A DNA stretch of 64,000 nt from Oligosphaera ethanolica (GTDB lineage Bacteria > Verrucomicrobiota > Lentisphaeria > Oligosphaerales > Oligosphaeraceae). The position numbers and the translations under genes were made by a program. Location: the NCBI RefSeq assembly GCF_030814695.1, contig NZ_JAUSVL010000001.1:3198227-3262226 (forward strand). The letters run 5' to 3'. The notes under the pieces are model-generated. The model made no database searches. It was not told the origin of the DNA and worked only from the letters and a program-made list of their open reading frames with translations. Below, piece after piece: positions 27,336 to 35,297 of this stretch (position 1 is its first letter; each line of letters starts with the position of its first letter).

Positions 27336-28205
27336 ATGGAATTATCAGGATGTTATACTGCCATCGTAACACCCTTTCGTGATGGTCGGGTAGATTACAA
27401 GGCCCTCGGCGAGCTGGTGTGCCGGCAGCTGGCGGCGGGAGTGACCGGCTTGGTGCCGGTGGGCACCACGGGCGAGTCCCCGACTTTGAGCGTCAAAGAG
27501 CACAACGAAGTCATTGAGTTCGTGACTCGGGAAGCGGCAGGCCGTTGTCAGATCATTGCCGGCACCGGCGGCAATTCCACGTCGGAGGCGATTGAGTTAA
27601 GCAAGTTTGCGGCCTCGATCGGCGTCACGGCGACCTTGCAGGTCACGCCCTACTACAACAAGCCGACACCCGAGGGGCTGTATCGGCATTTTAGCGCGGT
27701 TGCGGAGGCGTCGGGCATTCCGGCGGTGCTGTACAATGTCCCGGGGCGTTCCGGCCGCGAGATACCGGTTGAGACCATTGCGCGCTTGGCGTCTCATCCC
27801 CTCATGGCCGCTGTGAAAGAGGCTGGCGGCAGCGTTGATCGTGTCAGCCAGATTTGCAATGTCTGTGACATTACCGTGCTCAGTGGCGATGACAGCCTGA
27901 CATTGCCGATGATGGCGGTCGGCGCCAGCGGGGTCATCAGCGTGGCATCGAATATCTTTCCGGCCGACATCGTCGAATTGACCAAGCTGGCCTTGGCTGG
28001 CGACTTTGCCGGCGCGCTGGCGGTCCATCGTCGTTTGTACTCGCTGTTTACGGACCTGTTTATTGAAAGTAATCCGATTCCGGTCAAGGCCGCGATGGCC
28101 GACATGGGACTGATTGCCGAAGAGTACCGCCTGCCGCTCTGCGAGATGGCGCCGGCGAACCGCCAGCGGCTGCGGGCCACGATCGCCAAGCTCGGCGGGC
28201 ACTAA
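27336..28205 (+). CDS. dapA: 4-hydroxy-tetrahydrodipicolinate synthase
   Basis: This enzyme condenses pyruvate with aspartate semialdehyde in the diaminopimelate/lysine pathway. The start at 27336 has AAGGAG ten bases upstream and gives 289 residues, the usual length; the frame upstream is not family-like. GYTAIVTPF-type start, GTTGESPTL (phosphate/pyruvate loop), VTPYYNKP with the catalytic Tyr, LYNVPGRS, and AAVKEAGG with Schiff-base Lys161 are all present. The C-terminus contains the substrate-loop SNPIPVKAAM. It is followed after 42 bp by a membrane-protein gene. Dihydropyridine-type alternatives such as NanA are unlikely given the motifs. Confidence 0.94.
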   Translation: MELSGCYTAIVTPFRDGRVDYKALGELVCRQLAAGVTGLVPVGTTGESPTLSVKEHNEVIEFVTREAAGRCQIIAGTGGNSTSEAIELSKFAASIGVTATLQVTPYYNKPTPEGLYRHFSAVAEASGIPAVLYNVPGRSGREIPVETIARLASHPLMAAVKEAGGSVDRVSQICNVCDITVLSGDDSLTLPMMAVGASGVISVASNIFPADIVELTKLALAGDFAGALAVHRRLYSLFTDLFIESNPIPVKAAMADMGLIAEEYRLPLCEMAPANRQRLRATIAKLGGH

Positions 28206-28247
28206 TTGACTGCTTCACAACAACCGTAAGCGCGAGGAGATGACGGC

Positions 28248-28982
28248 ATGACGGCATTTCTAGAGGCACTGGCCTGGGTGACCCGGTTTGATTTCGGCCG
28301 CAGTGGCTTTACCCTGCGGGCGACGCCGCCGCGGGCTGAGCAGATTGTGCTGGCACGCAGCGCGATGGCGCTGGTGATTGCCGCCGGTGCCGGGCTGATC
28401 AGCTGGTTCGTCGGCGATCGGCTGGTGTCTGCATTCTGCGGCGCGGCGGCGGCTTGGGTGCTGCGGATTTATCTGCCTGGCGACCGCGAGAGCAATGGTT
28501 CGCTGCTGGCTCTTGGGCGAGTGCGCGATGCCCGTGGCCGTGAGGTGGCGGTCCATGAGAACTACGCCGACGCGCTGCGCAGCGTGGTGATATTCTTCCA
28601 GCCGTTGTGTTATTTTCTGCTGATTTACCGCGGTTTCTGGCTGTGGCTGTTGCCGGCGTTGTGCTTGGCGACGGTGATTGCCTTGGAGATTCAGTGGGGA
28701 GAGAACCTGAAACGCGAGGGCTCCGCGCTACCGTCGCATTGGGTGGCGGCGGCGGCAATTGTGGTGTTGGTCTGCGGATTTGGCAGTCGGCTGTTGCCTG
28801 GTCAGCCGGGGATGTTCGTGCTGGGCTTGTTTGGCCTGGTGTTAGCCTGGCTGCTGCCACAGGCGATTGCCAGTTACTGGCCCAAAGGCTCGTTCCGTAG
28901 CGAGCGCGAGGCATTGTCAGCCTACTATTATCTCGGTGAAGTGAGCATGTTGTTGCTCGGGTTGCTGGGCGTCGCCCTCTAA
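28248..28982 (+). CDS. Multi-pass membrane protein of unknown function
   Basis: The 244-residue protein has about six hydrophobic segments (roughly 37-57, 61-75, 110-128, 129-146, 163-180, 186-208) and a final one at 225-243. The start has a strong GAGGAG eight bases upstream. I cannot place it in a family. The opening FLEALAWVTRFDF and the end LSAYYYLGEVSMLLLGLLG faintly recall the ends of CobS-type (adenosylcobinamide-GDP ribazoletransferase) membrane enzymes, but the Asp-rich active-site segment of that family is not seen. It sits between dapA and a DMT exporter, with a gap of 42 bp before and a direct abutment after. Confidence 0.6.
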   Translation: MTAFLEALAWVTRFDFGRSGFTLRATPPRAEQIVLARSAMALVIAAGAGLISWFVGDRLVSAFCGAAAAWVLRIYLPGDRESNGSLLALGRVRDARGREVAVHENYADALRSVVIFFQPLCYFLLIYRGFWLWLLPALCLATVIALEIQWGENLKREGSALPSHWVAAAAIVVLVCGFGSRLLPGQPGMFVLGLFGLVLAWLLPQAIASYWPKGSFRSEREALSAYYYLGEVSMLLLGLLGVAL

Positions 28983-29009
28983 ATGCGCGTTGTTGAAAGA
29001 AGGTGGGGC

Positions 29010-29936
29010 GTGTCCGAGAACGGGGTTGGACGTGGCGCTAATGCCGCGGTGGTGGGCGCGTGGCTGCTGTGGTCCTGCGATCCGGTGATTGTGCGCTATC
29101 TGGGGGCGGATTTTCCACGCTTGGTCATGCTGGCCATCGGTTGTCTCTGCGGGGGGCTGATCTTCGTCGTGCCGGCTTGGCGCGGCGCGGCGGTACTGCG
29201 GCGGCGGCCGAAGCTGCTCTTGCTGTTTATCTGTTACGTGCTATTCAGCACGGCTCTGGCAGATTTCTGCTACGTCAACGCGATCAAATATTTGCACCCG
29301 GGATTGGTGGGGCTGGCCTTGCGTTCGCAGCTGGCTTTTGCCATTTTTGCCGCGTGGGTATTTTTGGGCGAGTCGATCAGCCGTTGGACGGCCTTGGGCA
29401 TGCTGTTGGTGCTTGGCGCCTACGGCCAAGGCGTCTATTTTTCCTGGGCAGATGCGGCTGCGGCGGGCGACAATCGCCTTTGGGGCTGGGTCTTCGCGTT
29501 TTGCTCGGCCATTCTGTGGACCTTCGGGACCATCGGCGGCAAGATCCTCCTGCGGGAGCTCAAGCCGCGTTCACTGAGCGGCTTGCGGCTGCTGTCATCC
29601 GGGATGATCATGCTGATCCTGTCACTGTGCATCAACGGGGTGGACGCCTACGCGGCGATTCAGCCGGCGGAGTGGCTGTTGCTGATCGGCAAGGGCGTAT
29701 GCGTGTCCGGTCTGGCGTTCGGATTGTATCTCTACGGCCTGAAGTGGGTTAATGTGGCTGTGGCGTCGGCCTGGGAACAGCTGGCGCCCTTGTTTACGAT
29801 CATCATCTCGGTGCTGTGGCTGGGTGAGACCATCAATGGCCGGCAGGCCTTCACCGTTGCCGTCGTCATCCTCGGTGCGATCATGATTATTCTCGCCCGG
29901 GCCTGGGATGAACGGAAATTCCGTCTACGCAACTAG
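29010..29936 (+). CDS. EamA/DMT-family transporter
   Basis: This inner-membrane protein has about ten helices and the two-fold EamA repeat of drug/metabolite exporters (for example FLGESISRWTALGMLLVLGAY near the end of repeat 1, and WLGETINGRQAFTVAVVILGAIMI closing repeat 2). I place the start at GTG 29010 because AAGAAGG lies just before it. The ATG at 28983, directly after the preceding stop codon, lacks an SD but is possible (317 residues). Being next to dapA suggests export of an amino acid or related metabolite, but this is inference. A small hairpin AGCCCG/CGGGCT follows at 29,939. Confidence 0.85.
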   Translation: MSENGVGRGANAAVVGAWLLWSCDPVIVRYLGADFPRLVMLAIGCLCGGLIFVVPAWRGAAVLRRRPKLLLLFICYVLFSTALADFCYVNAIKYLHPGLVGLALRSQLAFAIFAAWVFLGESISRWTALGMLLVLGAYGQGVYFSWADAAAAGDNRLWGWVFAFCSAILWTFGTIGGKILLRELKPRSLSGLRLLSSGMIMLILSLCINGVDAYAAIQPAEWLLLIGKGVCVSGLAFGLYLYGLKWVNVAVASAWEQLAPLFTIIISVLWLGETINGRQAFTVAVVILGAIMIILARAWDERKFRLRN

Positions 29937-30023
29937 ACAGCCCGTTGATGCGGGCTATATTCAGTCACTCGCGTTTTTTCCACGTTCGATCTACAGCATA
30001 GTTTATACTTAGTGGAGGTCCCT

Positions 30024-30125
30024 ATGGGTCAGCAACATCGTAAAAGCCTGAAACGCATTCGCCGCAAACGCTATGAAGAGCGGGTAAAAGAACGCAACAA
30101 GCAGGCCATGAAAAAGAAAAAATAA
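30024..30125 (+). CDS. Small, highly basic conserved-looking protein (33 aa)
   Basis: A 33-codon ORF begins MGQQHRKSLKRIRRKRY and ends in QAMKKKK. More than half of its residues are Lys or Arg, and it has no Cys. TGGAGG sits 6 bases before the ATG, an excellent SD, and a strong terminator follows the stop by about 35 bp, so this is a complete transcription unit. Such composition suggests an RNA- or ribosome-binding peptide, comparable in style to bS-Thx or PVC small basic proteins, though I cannot assign it to a family. It lies upstream of ppdK. Confidence 0.7.
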   Translation: MGQQHRKSLKRIRRKRYEERVKERNKQAMKKKK

Positions 30126-30159
30126 CTGCGACGGAGACAACGGCAGTGTTTACAGACGC

Positions 30160-30202
30160 CCTCCAGGATACCCATGGGATCTTGGAGGTCGTTTAGTTTT
30201 TT
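30160..30202 (+). terminator. Rho-independent terminator after the small basic gene
   Basis: CCTCCAGGAT (30,160-30,169) pairs with ATCTTGGAGG (30,179-30,188) with one G-U pair and a 9-base loop, followed by GTTTAGTTTTTT. This separates the small gene from ppdK. Confidence 0.82.
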
Positions 30203-30287
30203 CAGGAATACTATTCGCCTGGGTGAGTCATGCCGACAGCCAGGCGTCCACGAACAGTAGGGAACCGAGAGAAGCAGTGAGGGCAAC

Positions 30288-33104
30288 ATGGCAAAGAAAA
30301 GCGAAAAAGACGTGGTCGGAAAAGCAACAGAAGTGACTGTGAAGGCCACTGAGAAGGCCGACAAGGGCAAGGCGGCTGGCGAGAAGTACGTTTTCCTCTT
30401 TGGCGGCGAGGGCACTGAAGGCGATGCCAGCATGAAGAATTCGCTTGGCGGCAAGGGTGCGAATCTCGCCGAGATGAGCCGTCTGGGGCTGCCGGTACCG
30501 GCGGGCTTCACCATTACGACGGAGTGTTGCAACGCGTATTTTGCGCTGGGCGGGCAGTTCCCGGAGGGGCTGAAGAAGCAGGTCATGACCGCGTTGGCGG
30601 AGGTTGAACGGCTGATGGGCCGCAAGTACGGCGATGCTGAGAATCCGCTGCTGGTGAGTTGCCGTTCCGGCGCGCGGCAGTCCATGCCCGGCATGATGGA
30701 CACTGTGCTGAACATCGGCTTGTCGACCACCACGATCCCCGGTCTGATCGCCAAGACCAACAACGAGCGTTTTGTCTGGGATTCCTACCGCCGGCTGATC
30801 ATGATGTACGCCGACGTGGTCATGGAGAAGGCCGAGGGCATTGAGCCTTATGACGGCAAGGGCATTCGCCGCATTCTTGACGAAATGCTCGACCAGTACA
30901 AGTACATCAAGGACTGCAAGGCTGATACCGATCTGACTGCCGAGGACCTCAAGACCCTCGCCCACGCTTTCAAACGCCGCATCAAGGAAGTGCTCGGCAC
31001 CGAGTTTCCGGACGACCCGATGCAGCAGTTGTGGGGTGGCATTGGCGCCGTCTTCAAGAGCTGGGTTGGCAAGAAGGCCGTGTCGTACCGCCGCATTGAG
31101 GGCATTCCGGAAAACTGGGGCACGGCCGTGAACGTGCAGACCATGGTTTTTGGCAATATGGGCGACAGCTCGGCGACGGGCGTGGCTTTCACGCGTAACC
31201 CGGCGACCGGTCAGAACCTGTTCTTTGGCGAGTGGCTGCTCAATGCCCAGGGCGAAGACGTCGTTGCCGGCATTCGCACGCCCAGCCCGTTGAACAACGC
31301 GACCAAGACCGACCAGAATCGCGATATGAAGTCGATGGAAGATATGATGCCCGCGACCTACAAGGAGCTGGACGCAATCCGCCTCCGGCTCGAAAAGCAC
31401 TACCGGGACATGCAGGACATCGAATTCACGGTTGAAGAGGGCAAGTTGTACATGCTGCAGTGCCGTACCGGCAAGCGCGGCGGCAAAGCCGCCGTGACCA
31501 TGGCGCTGGACATGCTGGACGACGGTCTGATCAATGAAACCGACGCCGTGTTGCGCGTCAACCCCAACCAGGTGATGGAATTTCTGTTGCCGATCATCGA
31601 GCCCAAGCTGGAAGCGAAGTCGCAGTGGCTGCTCAAGGGCCTGCCGGCTGGCCCTGGTTCGGCTTGCGGCGAGATTGTTTTCACTTCGGCTGACGTGGTT
31701 CGCGCGACGCGCATGGGCAAGAAGGTCATTCTGGTCCGTGAAGAGACGAATCCCGAGGACGTCGAGGGCATGCGCGACGCCGTTGGCGTGCTGACGGCCC
31801 GCGGCGGCATGACCAGCCACGCCGCGCTGGTTGCTCGCGGCTGGGGCAAGTCCTGCATCGTCGGTGCCTCCGAAATGCAGGTCGATGCGCCGAACAAGAC
31901 CCTGAAAGTCGGCGACAAGACTTTGCGCGAAGGCGCGCTGATTACCATGAACGGCTCCGCTGGGACGGTCTACGAGGGCGCCCTGCGCCTCGTCGAGCCG
32001 ACGGCTGGTGAAGACTACGCCGAATTCCTGCGCTTCATGAGCATTGTGGACAAGTTGCGGACGATGGGCGTCCGGGCCAACGCCGACACGGCGGTTGACG
32101 CGCGCAAAGCCCGCAGCTTTGGTGCCGAGGGCATCGGCCTGTTCCGCATGGAACACATGTTCTATGGTGAAGGTTCTGCGAAGCCGCTGTTCCTGCTGCG
32201 CAAGATGATTCTCTGCATTACCGTTGCTGACCGCGTTGCAGTGCTCAAAGAGCTCTTCCCCTACATGAAGAACGACATCAAGGGCACGATGGAAGCCATG
32301 GATGAATTCCCGGTAACCATCCGCCTGCTGGACCCGCCGCTGCACGAGTTCCTGCCCCATTCGCAGCTCGGCCGCCTGGAGCTCTCCAAGGCCCTGGGTA
32401 TTGCCGAGGACGAAGTGCGCAAGCGCGTGGATGCCTTGCAGGAGAACAACCCGATGATGGGCCATCGCGGTGTGCGTCTGAGCGTGACCTATCCCGAGAT
32501 GACCGAGTATCAGGCCCGGGCCATTTTCGAGTCCGCGGCGGAATTGATTCGTGACGGCAAGAAGGTCATTCCGGAGATCATGGTGCCGATTACCTGCGAC
32601 GTGCGCGAACTGCGACACACCAAGGAAATCGTTGAGCGGGTTTACGCCGAAGTCGTGCGGCGCTTTGATCTGAAGAAGCTCAAATACAAGCTTGGCACGA
32701 TGATTGAGATTCCGCGCGCCGCGCTGCTGGCCGATCAGATGGCCGCCGACGCCGAGTTCTTCTCCTTCGGCACCAACGACCTGACCCAGCTGACCTTTGG
32801 CTTCAGCCGCGATGACATCGGCAGCTTCATGTCGGCCTACTTGGATCAGCGCATTCTGGCGGCGGATCCCTTCCAGACCATCGACCAGAGCGGCGTTGGC
32901 GCGCTCATCGAGATGGCCACGCTGAAGGGCCGCGCGGTCCGTCCGGACCTGAAGGTGGGCATCTGCGGCGAGCAGGGCGGTGACCCGGCCTCCGTGGAAT
33001 TCTGCTACAAGACCGGCCTGACCTACGTGAGCTGCTCGGCCTTCCGCGTGCCTGTGGCGCGCGTCGCCGCCGCGCAGGCTGCCATCAAGGCCGCCAAGCA
33101 ATAG
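30288..33104 (+). CDS. ppdK: Pyruvate, phosphate dikinase
   Basis: This 938-residue cytoplasmic enzyme interconverts pyruvate, ATP and Pi with phosphoenolpyruvate, AMP and PPi. The nucleotide-binding domain shows LGGKGANLAEMSRLGLPVPAG and SCRSGARQSMPGMMDT. The phosphohistidine motif GGMTSHAALVARGWGK places the catalytic His at 511. The C-terminal barrel has FSFGTNDLTQLTFGFSRDD and the catalytic Cys893 in GICGEQGGDP. The first ~30 residues are a Lys/Ala-rich extension absent from typical PPDKs. In anaerobes PPDK often replaces pyruvate kinase and pairs with PPi-dependent PFK, as found at 22,339. It stands alone between two terminators. Confidence 0.97.
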   Translation: MAKKSEKDVVGKATEVTVKATEKADKGKAAGEKYVFLFGGEGTEGDASMKNSLGGKGANLAEMSRLGLPVPAGFTITTECCNAYFALGGQFPEGLKKQVMTALAEVERLMGRKYGDAENPLLVSCRSGARQSMPGMMDTVLNIGLSTTTIPGLIAKTNNERFVWDSYRRLIMMYADVVMEKAEGIEPYDGKGIRRILDEMLDQYKYIKDCKADTDLTAEDLKTLAHAFKRRIKEVLGTEFPDDPMQQLWGGIGAVFKSWVGKKAVSYRRIEGIPENWGTAVNVQTMVFGNMGDSSATGVAFTRNPATGQNLFFGEWLLNAQGEDVVAGIRTPSPLNNATKTDQNRDMKSMEDMMPATYKELDAIRLRLEKHYRDMQDIEFTVEEGKLYMLQCRTGKRGGKAAVTMALDMLDDGLINETDAVLRVNPNQVMEFLLPIIEPKLEAKSQWLLKGLPAGPGSACGEIVFTSADVVRATRMGKKVILVREETNPEDVEGMRDAVGVLTARGGMTSHAALVARGWGKSCIVGASEMQVDAPNKTLKVGDKTLREGALITMNGSAGTVYEGALRLVEPTAGEDYAEFLRFMSIVDKLRTMGVRANADTAVDARKARSFGAEGIGLFRMEHMFYGEGSAKPLFLLRKMILCITVADRVAVLKELFPYMKNDIKGTMEAMDEFPVTIRLLDPPLHEFLPHSQLGRLELSKALGIAEDEVRKRVDALQENNPMMGHRGVRLSVTYPEMTEYQARAIFESAAELIRDGKKVIPEIMVPITCDVRELRHTKEIVERVYAEVVRRFDLKKLKYKLGTMIEIPRAALLADQMAADAEFFSFGTNDLTQLTFGFSRDDIGSFMSAYLDQRILAADPFQTIDQSGVGALIEMATLKGRAVRPDLKVGICGEQGGDPASVEFCYKTGLTYVSCSAFRVPVARVAAAQAAIKAAKQ

Positions 33105-33199
33105 CCATCGCAACCGCGCGGTGTGCAGGCCTGCCTGCAAGCCGTGCGCAATGCGCATAAGCGGCGGCGCCATCCGCGTCGCGCCATGACGCTGCAAAA

Positions 33200-33250
33200 A
33201 CACGGCCCCCGCATCGCCTCAATGGTGATGCGGGGGCCGTGTTCATTTTA
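33200..33250. terminator. Bidirectional terminator between convergent genes
   Basis: ACACGGCCCCCGCATC (33,200-33,215) pairs perfectly with GATGCGGGGGCCGTGT (33,227-33,242). TCATTTTAT follows on the plus side and a T-run (from AAAAA at 33,196) on the minus side. It serves both ppdK and the Usp-EIIA gene. Confidence 0.92.
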
Positions 33251-33271
33251 TGCCGGCAGGTGCAGTTCGGG

Positions 33272-34438
33272 TTACGCCAGGTCGTCGGCGATGCAGCTGG
33301 CGTCGTCGTCGGGATCGAGCAGGGCGAGGACATCATGGGCGCTAGTGCAGGCGAGGAGTTGCTGACGGATGGCTGGGTCAATGAGCTTGCGGGAGATTTT
33401 GGCGAGGACATCGAGGTACTCGTTGTAGCAGTCCTGCGGTGTGAGCAGCATGAAGACGAAGCGGGTGTGGTGGCCGTTTTCGCCGCCGAAATCAACGCCG
33501 TCGGGGAAGATGCCCATGCAACCGGTGAGGCCGCCGTGGATGGGCATGGTGATATGGGGGAAGGCGGTGTCGCTGCCGACGGCGGTGGAGACGATTTCTT
33601 CGCGTACCAGTGCCTGTTCGATGAGGCGGTCGCGCCAGAATGAGGGCACCTGGTTGTGGGACACCAGGATTTCGACCAGTTGGGCAATCACCTGATTGCG
33701 GTTGGCGCTGGGTTGCTGCAAGGCGATCATCTGCGGCCAGAAGACATCGCGGAGGCGGATGCGCGTCGGTTTGCGGCCGAGGAGCATCATCAGGGGGTTG
33801 CTGAAGGCCTTGGCCACCTGCGCGGGCAGAGTGCTGTCAAATTGTTCCGTTAGGCGCCAGGGATTGGGCGCGCCCAGGACGATGAGGTCGTCGGGCTGCA
33901 CCGTGCTGGCCAGGCCCGAGAGGACGTCTGGCGCTTGCAGGACGACGATCGGGGTGGTGATGCCCAGGCCGCGGGCGAGTAGCGTCGTGGTGGCGCTGTC
34001 CGGCGCGTCCTGATCGTCGCTGCGGACGATATGGACGACCTGCGCGGGGCACTGGTGCTGCTTGGCGATGGCATGCGCGATCCATAGCTGGCGAATGACT
34101 TGGCTGCCGCCGCTGGTGGGGATGATTACCCGCTTGATGGCGCGGGCGTTTGGCCAGCGCAGAAACACGCCGCTGAGCTCGTGATCCAGGGCGAATTGCA
34201 GCCAGGGCTGGCCGGTTTTGTGGTCAGGCCAGTCGGTGAGAATCATGCCCGGGGCTCTTTCGGTGGCTTTCTGTCGCGCGCTTGCCAGCACGGCGTTTAT
34301 GCCTTGGTTGTGGTCGCCGACGGTTTCGAGGGGGACGTTACGCGTCGCCGCGAGGGTATTGCCGCAGTTTTCTATGGCTTCTTTATTGGTGTTCGTGGTG
34401 GGGACAGCCCAGATGGACTGGCTTTCAAGGTTGCCCAT
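33272..34438 (-). CDS. Universal-stress/PTS EIIA fusion protein
   Basis: The 388-residue form starting at 34438 has an AGGAG upstream; the frame beyond it is repeat-encoded. Residues ~1-235 look like universal stress protein halves (KRVIIPTSGGSQVIRQLWIAHAIA, and DDLIVLGAPNPWRL). Residues ~245-388 match the PTS EIIA type-2 (fructose/mannitol/Ntr) domain, with the phosphorylation His in VGSDTAFPHITMPIHGG. No EIIB, EIIC, HPr or EI gene is near. This suggests a regulatory phospho-relay protein like EIIA-Ntr rather than a sugar transporter. It is convergent with ppdK. Confidence 0.8.
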   Translation of the reverse strand: MGNLESQSIWAVPTTNTNKEAIENCGNTLAATRNVPLETVGDHNQGINAVLASARQKATERAPGMILTDWPDHKTGQPWLQFALDHELSGVFLRWPNARAIKRVIIPTSGGSQVIRQLWIAHAIAKQHQCPAQVVHIVRSDDQDAPDSATTTLLARGLGITTPIVVLQAPDVLSGLASTVQPDDLIVLGAPNPWRLTEQFDSTLPAQVAKAFSNPLMMLLGRKPTRIRLRDVFWPQMIALQQPSANRNQVIAQLVEILVSHNQVPSFWRDRLIEQALVREEIVSTAVGSDTAFPHITMPIHGGLTGCMGIFPDGVDFGGENGHHTRFVFMLLTPQDCYNEYLDVLAKISRKLIDPAIRQQLLACTSAHDVLALLDPDDDASCIADDLA

Positions 34439-34600
34439 GGCGGTGTATCTCCTGAGGGGGGAATAAGGATGGCTGAAATAGGGACGCCGGCGCAAGAAAT
34501 GCCGGGATAAACATGCGCGGGGCGGACGGCCCTTGGGGCAGTCGTCAGCCTTGACTGTAAGGCCGAAGGCGCCGTTGTCAAACCGGTGGGGGGCTGGTGG

Positions 34601-34708
34601 TGGACCCGGTGGACCCGGTGGACCCGGTGGACCCGGTGGACCCGGTGGACCCGGTGGACCCGGTGGACCCGGTGGACCCGGTGGACCTGGTGGACCAGGT
34701 GGACCCGC
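34601..34708. repeat. 9-bp tandem array TGGACCCGG, 12 units
   Basis: Nine exact TGGACCCGG units start at 34,601, followed by variants TGGACCTGG, TGGACCAGG and TGGACCCGC. Translated in one frame it would read like collagen (GPG repeats), but there is no signal or bounded gene around it. Bases 34,439-34,600 hold only the promoter side of the Usp-EIIA gene. Confidence 0.95.
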
Positions 34709-35270
34709 CAGAGTAGCAGCGGCTTCCAGCCGCTGTGCGCACGGCTCGTGCGGCGGGGGAGACGGGCCGGGTACGGTCGGCGTGGATGACGAGGACGGTT
34801 TAATGAGCCGTCTTGTCGGAGTGGGCGAGACGCCCACTCCACGGCCGCGAGACGTCATCGGTCAGTAACCATCCCGGTGGGGAAAACACCGGGGATAATT
34901 TGCAGGAAACTCACGGCCAGTCGCCGCCCAGCCATTCGACCTTGATTGCCGCCGACCTTTGCGGCAGCGGAGTCATAGCGGGCCCAGAGTAGCAGCGGCT
35001 TCCAGCCGCTGTGCGCACGGCTCGTGCGGCGGGGGAGACGGGCCGGGTACGGTCGGCGTGGATGACGAGGACGGTTTAATGAGCCGTCTTGTCGGAGTGG
35101 GCGAGACGCCCACTCCACGGCCGCGAGACGTCATCGGTCAGTAACCATCCCGGTGGGGAAAACACCGGGGATAATTTGCAGGAAACTCACGGCCAGTCGC
35201 CGCCCAGCCATTCGACCTTGATTGCCGCCGACCTTTGCGGCAGCCAGAGTAGCAGCGGCTGGAGTCCGCT
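34708..35270. repeat. 276-bp tandem duplication containing the CAATTTGCAGGAAAC-type repeat
   Basis: 34,708-34,968 and 34,984-35,244 appear identical (261 bp; period 276), and a third copy begins and fades at 35,244-35,270. Each copy has an AGCAGCGGCTTCCAGCCGCT hairpin, a GAGTGGGCG...CGCCCACTC hairpin, and the CGGTGGGGAAAACACCGGGG...TTTGCGGCAGC unit related to the 112-bp repeat at 19 kb. No gene is seen. Confidence 0.92.
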
Positions 35271-35297
35271 GTAACTCTGATGCTGCGGGCGTTGGCT

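Noticed and set aside
30001..30012. TATACT as a -10 promoter element for the small basic gene
   Set aside because: It ends only a few bases before the SD, leaving no room for a leader that includes the ribosome binding site, and no -35 is at the right spacing.
30228..33203. 991-codon minus-strand open frame opposite ppdK
   Set aside because: Antisense shadow of ppdK codon usage; crosses the bidirectional terminator and has no family match.
34533..34868. Collagen-like GPG-repeat protein encoded by the 9-bp array
   Set aside because: No ribosome binding site, signal peptide or family context; the array is a microsatellite and the surrounding frame is duplicated repeat DNA.
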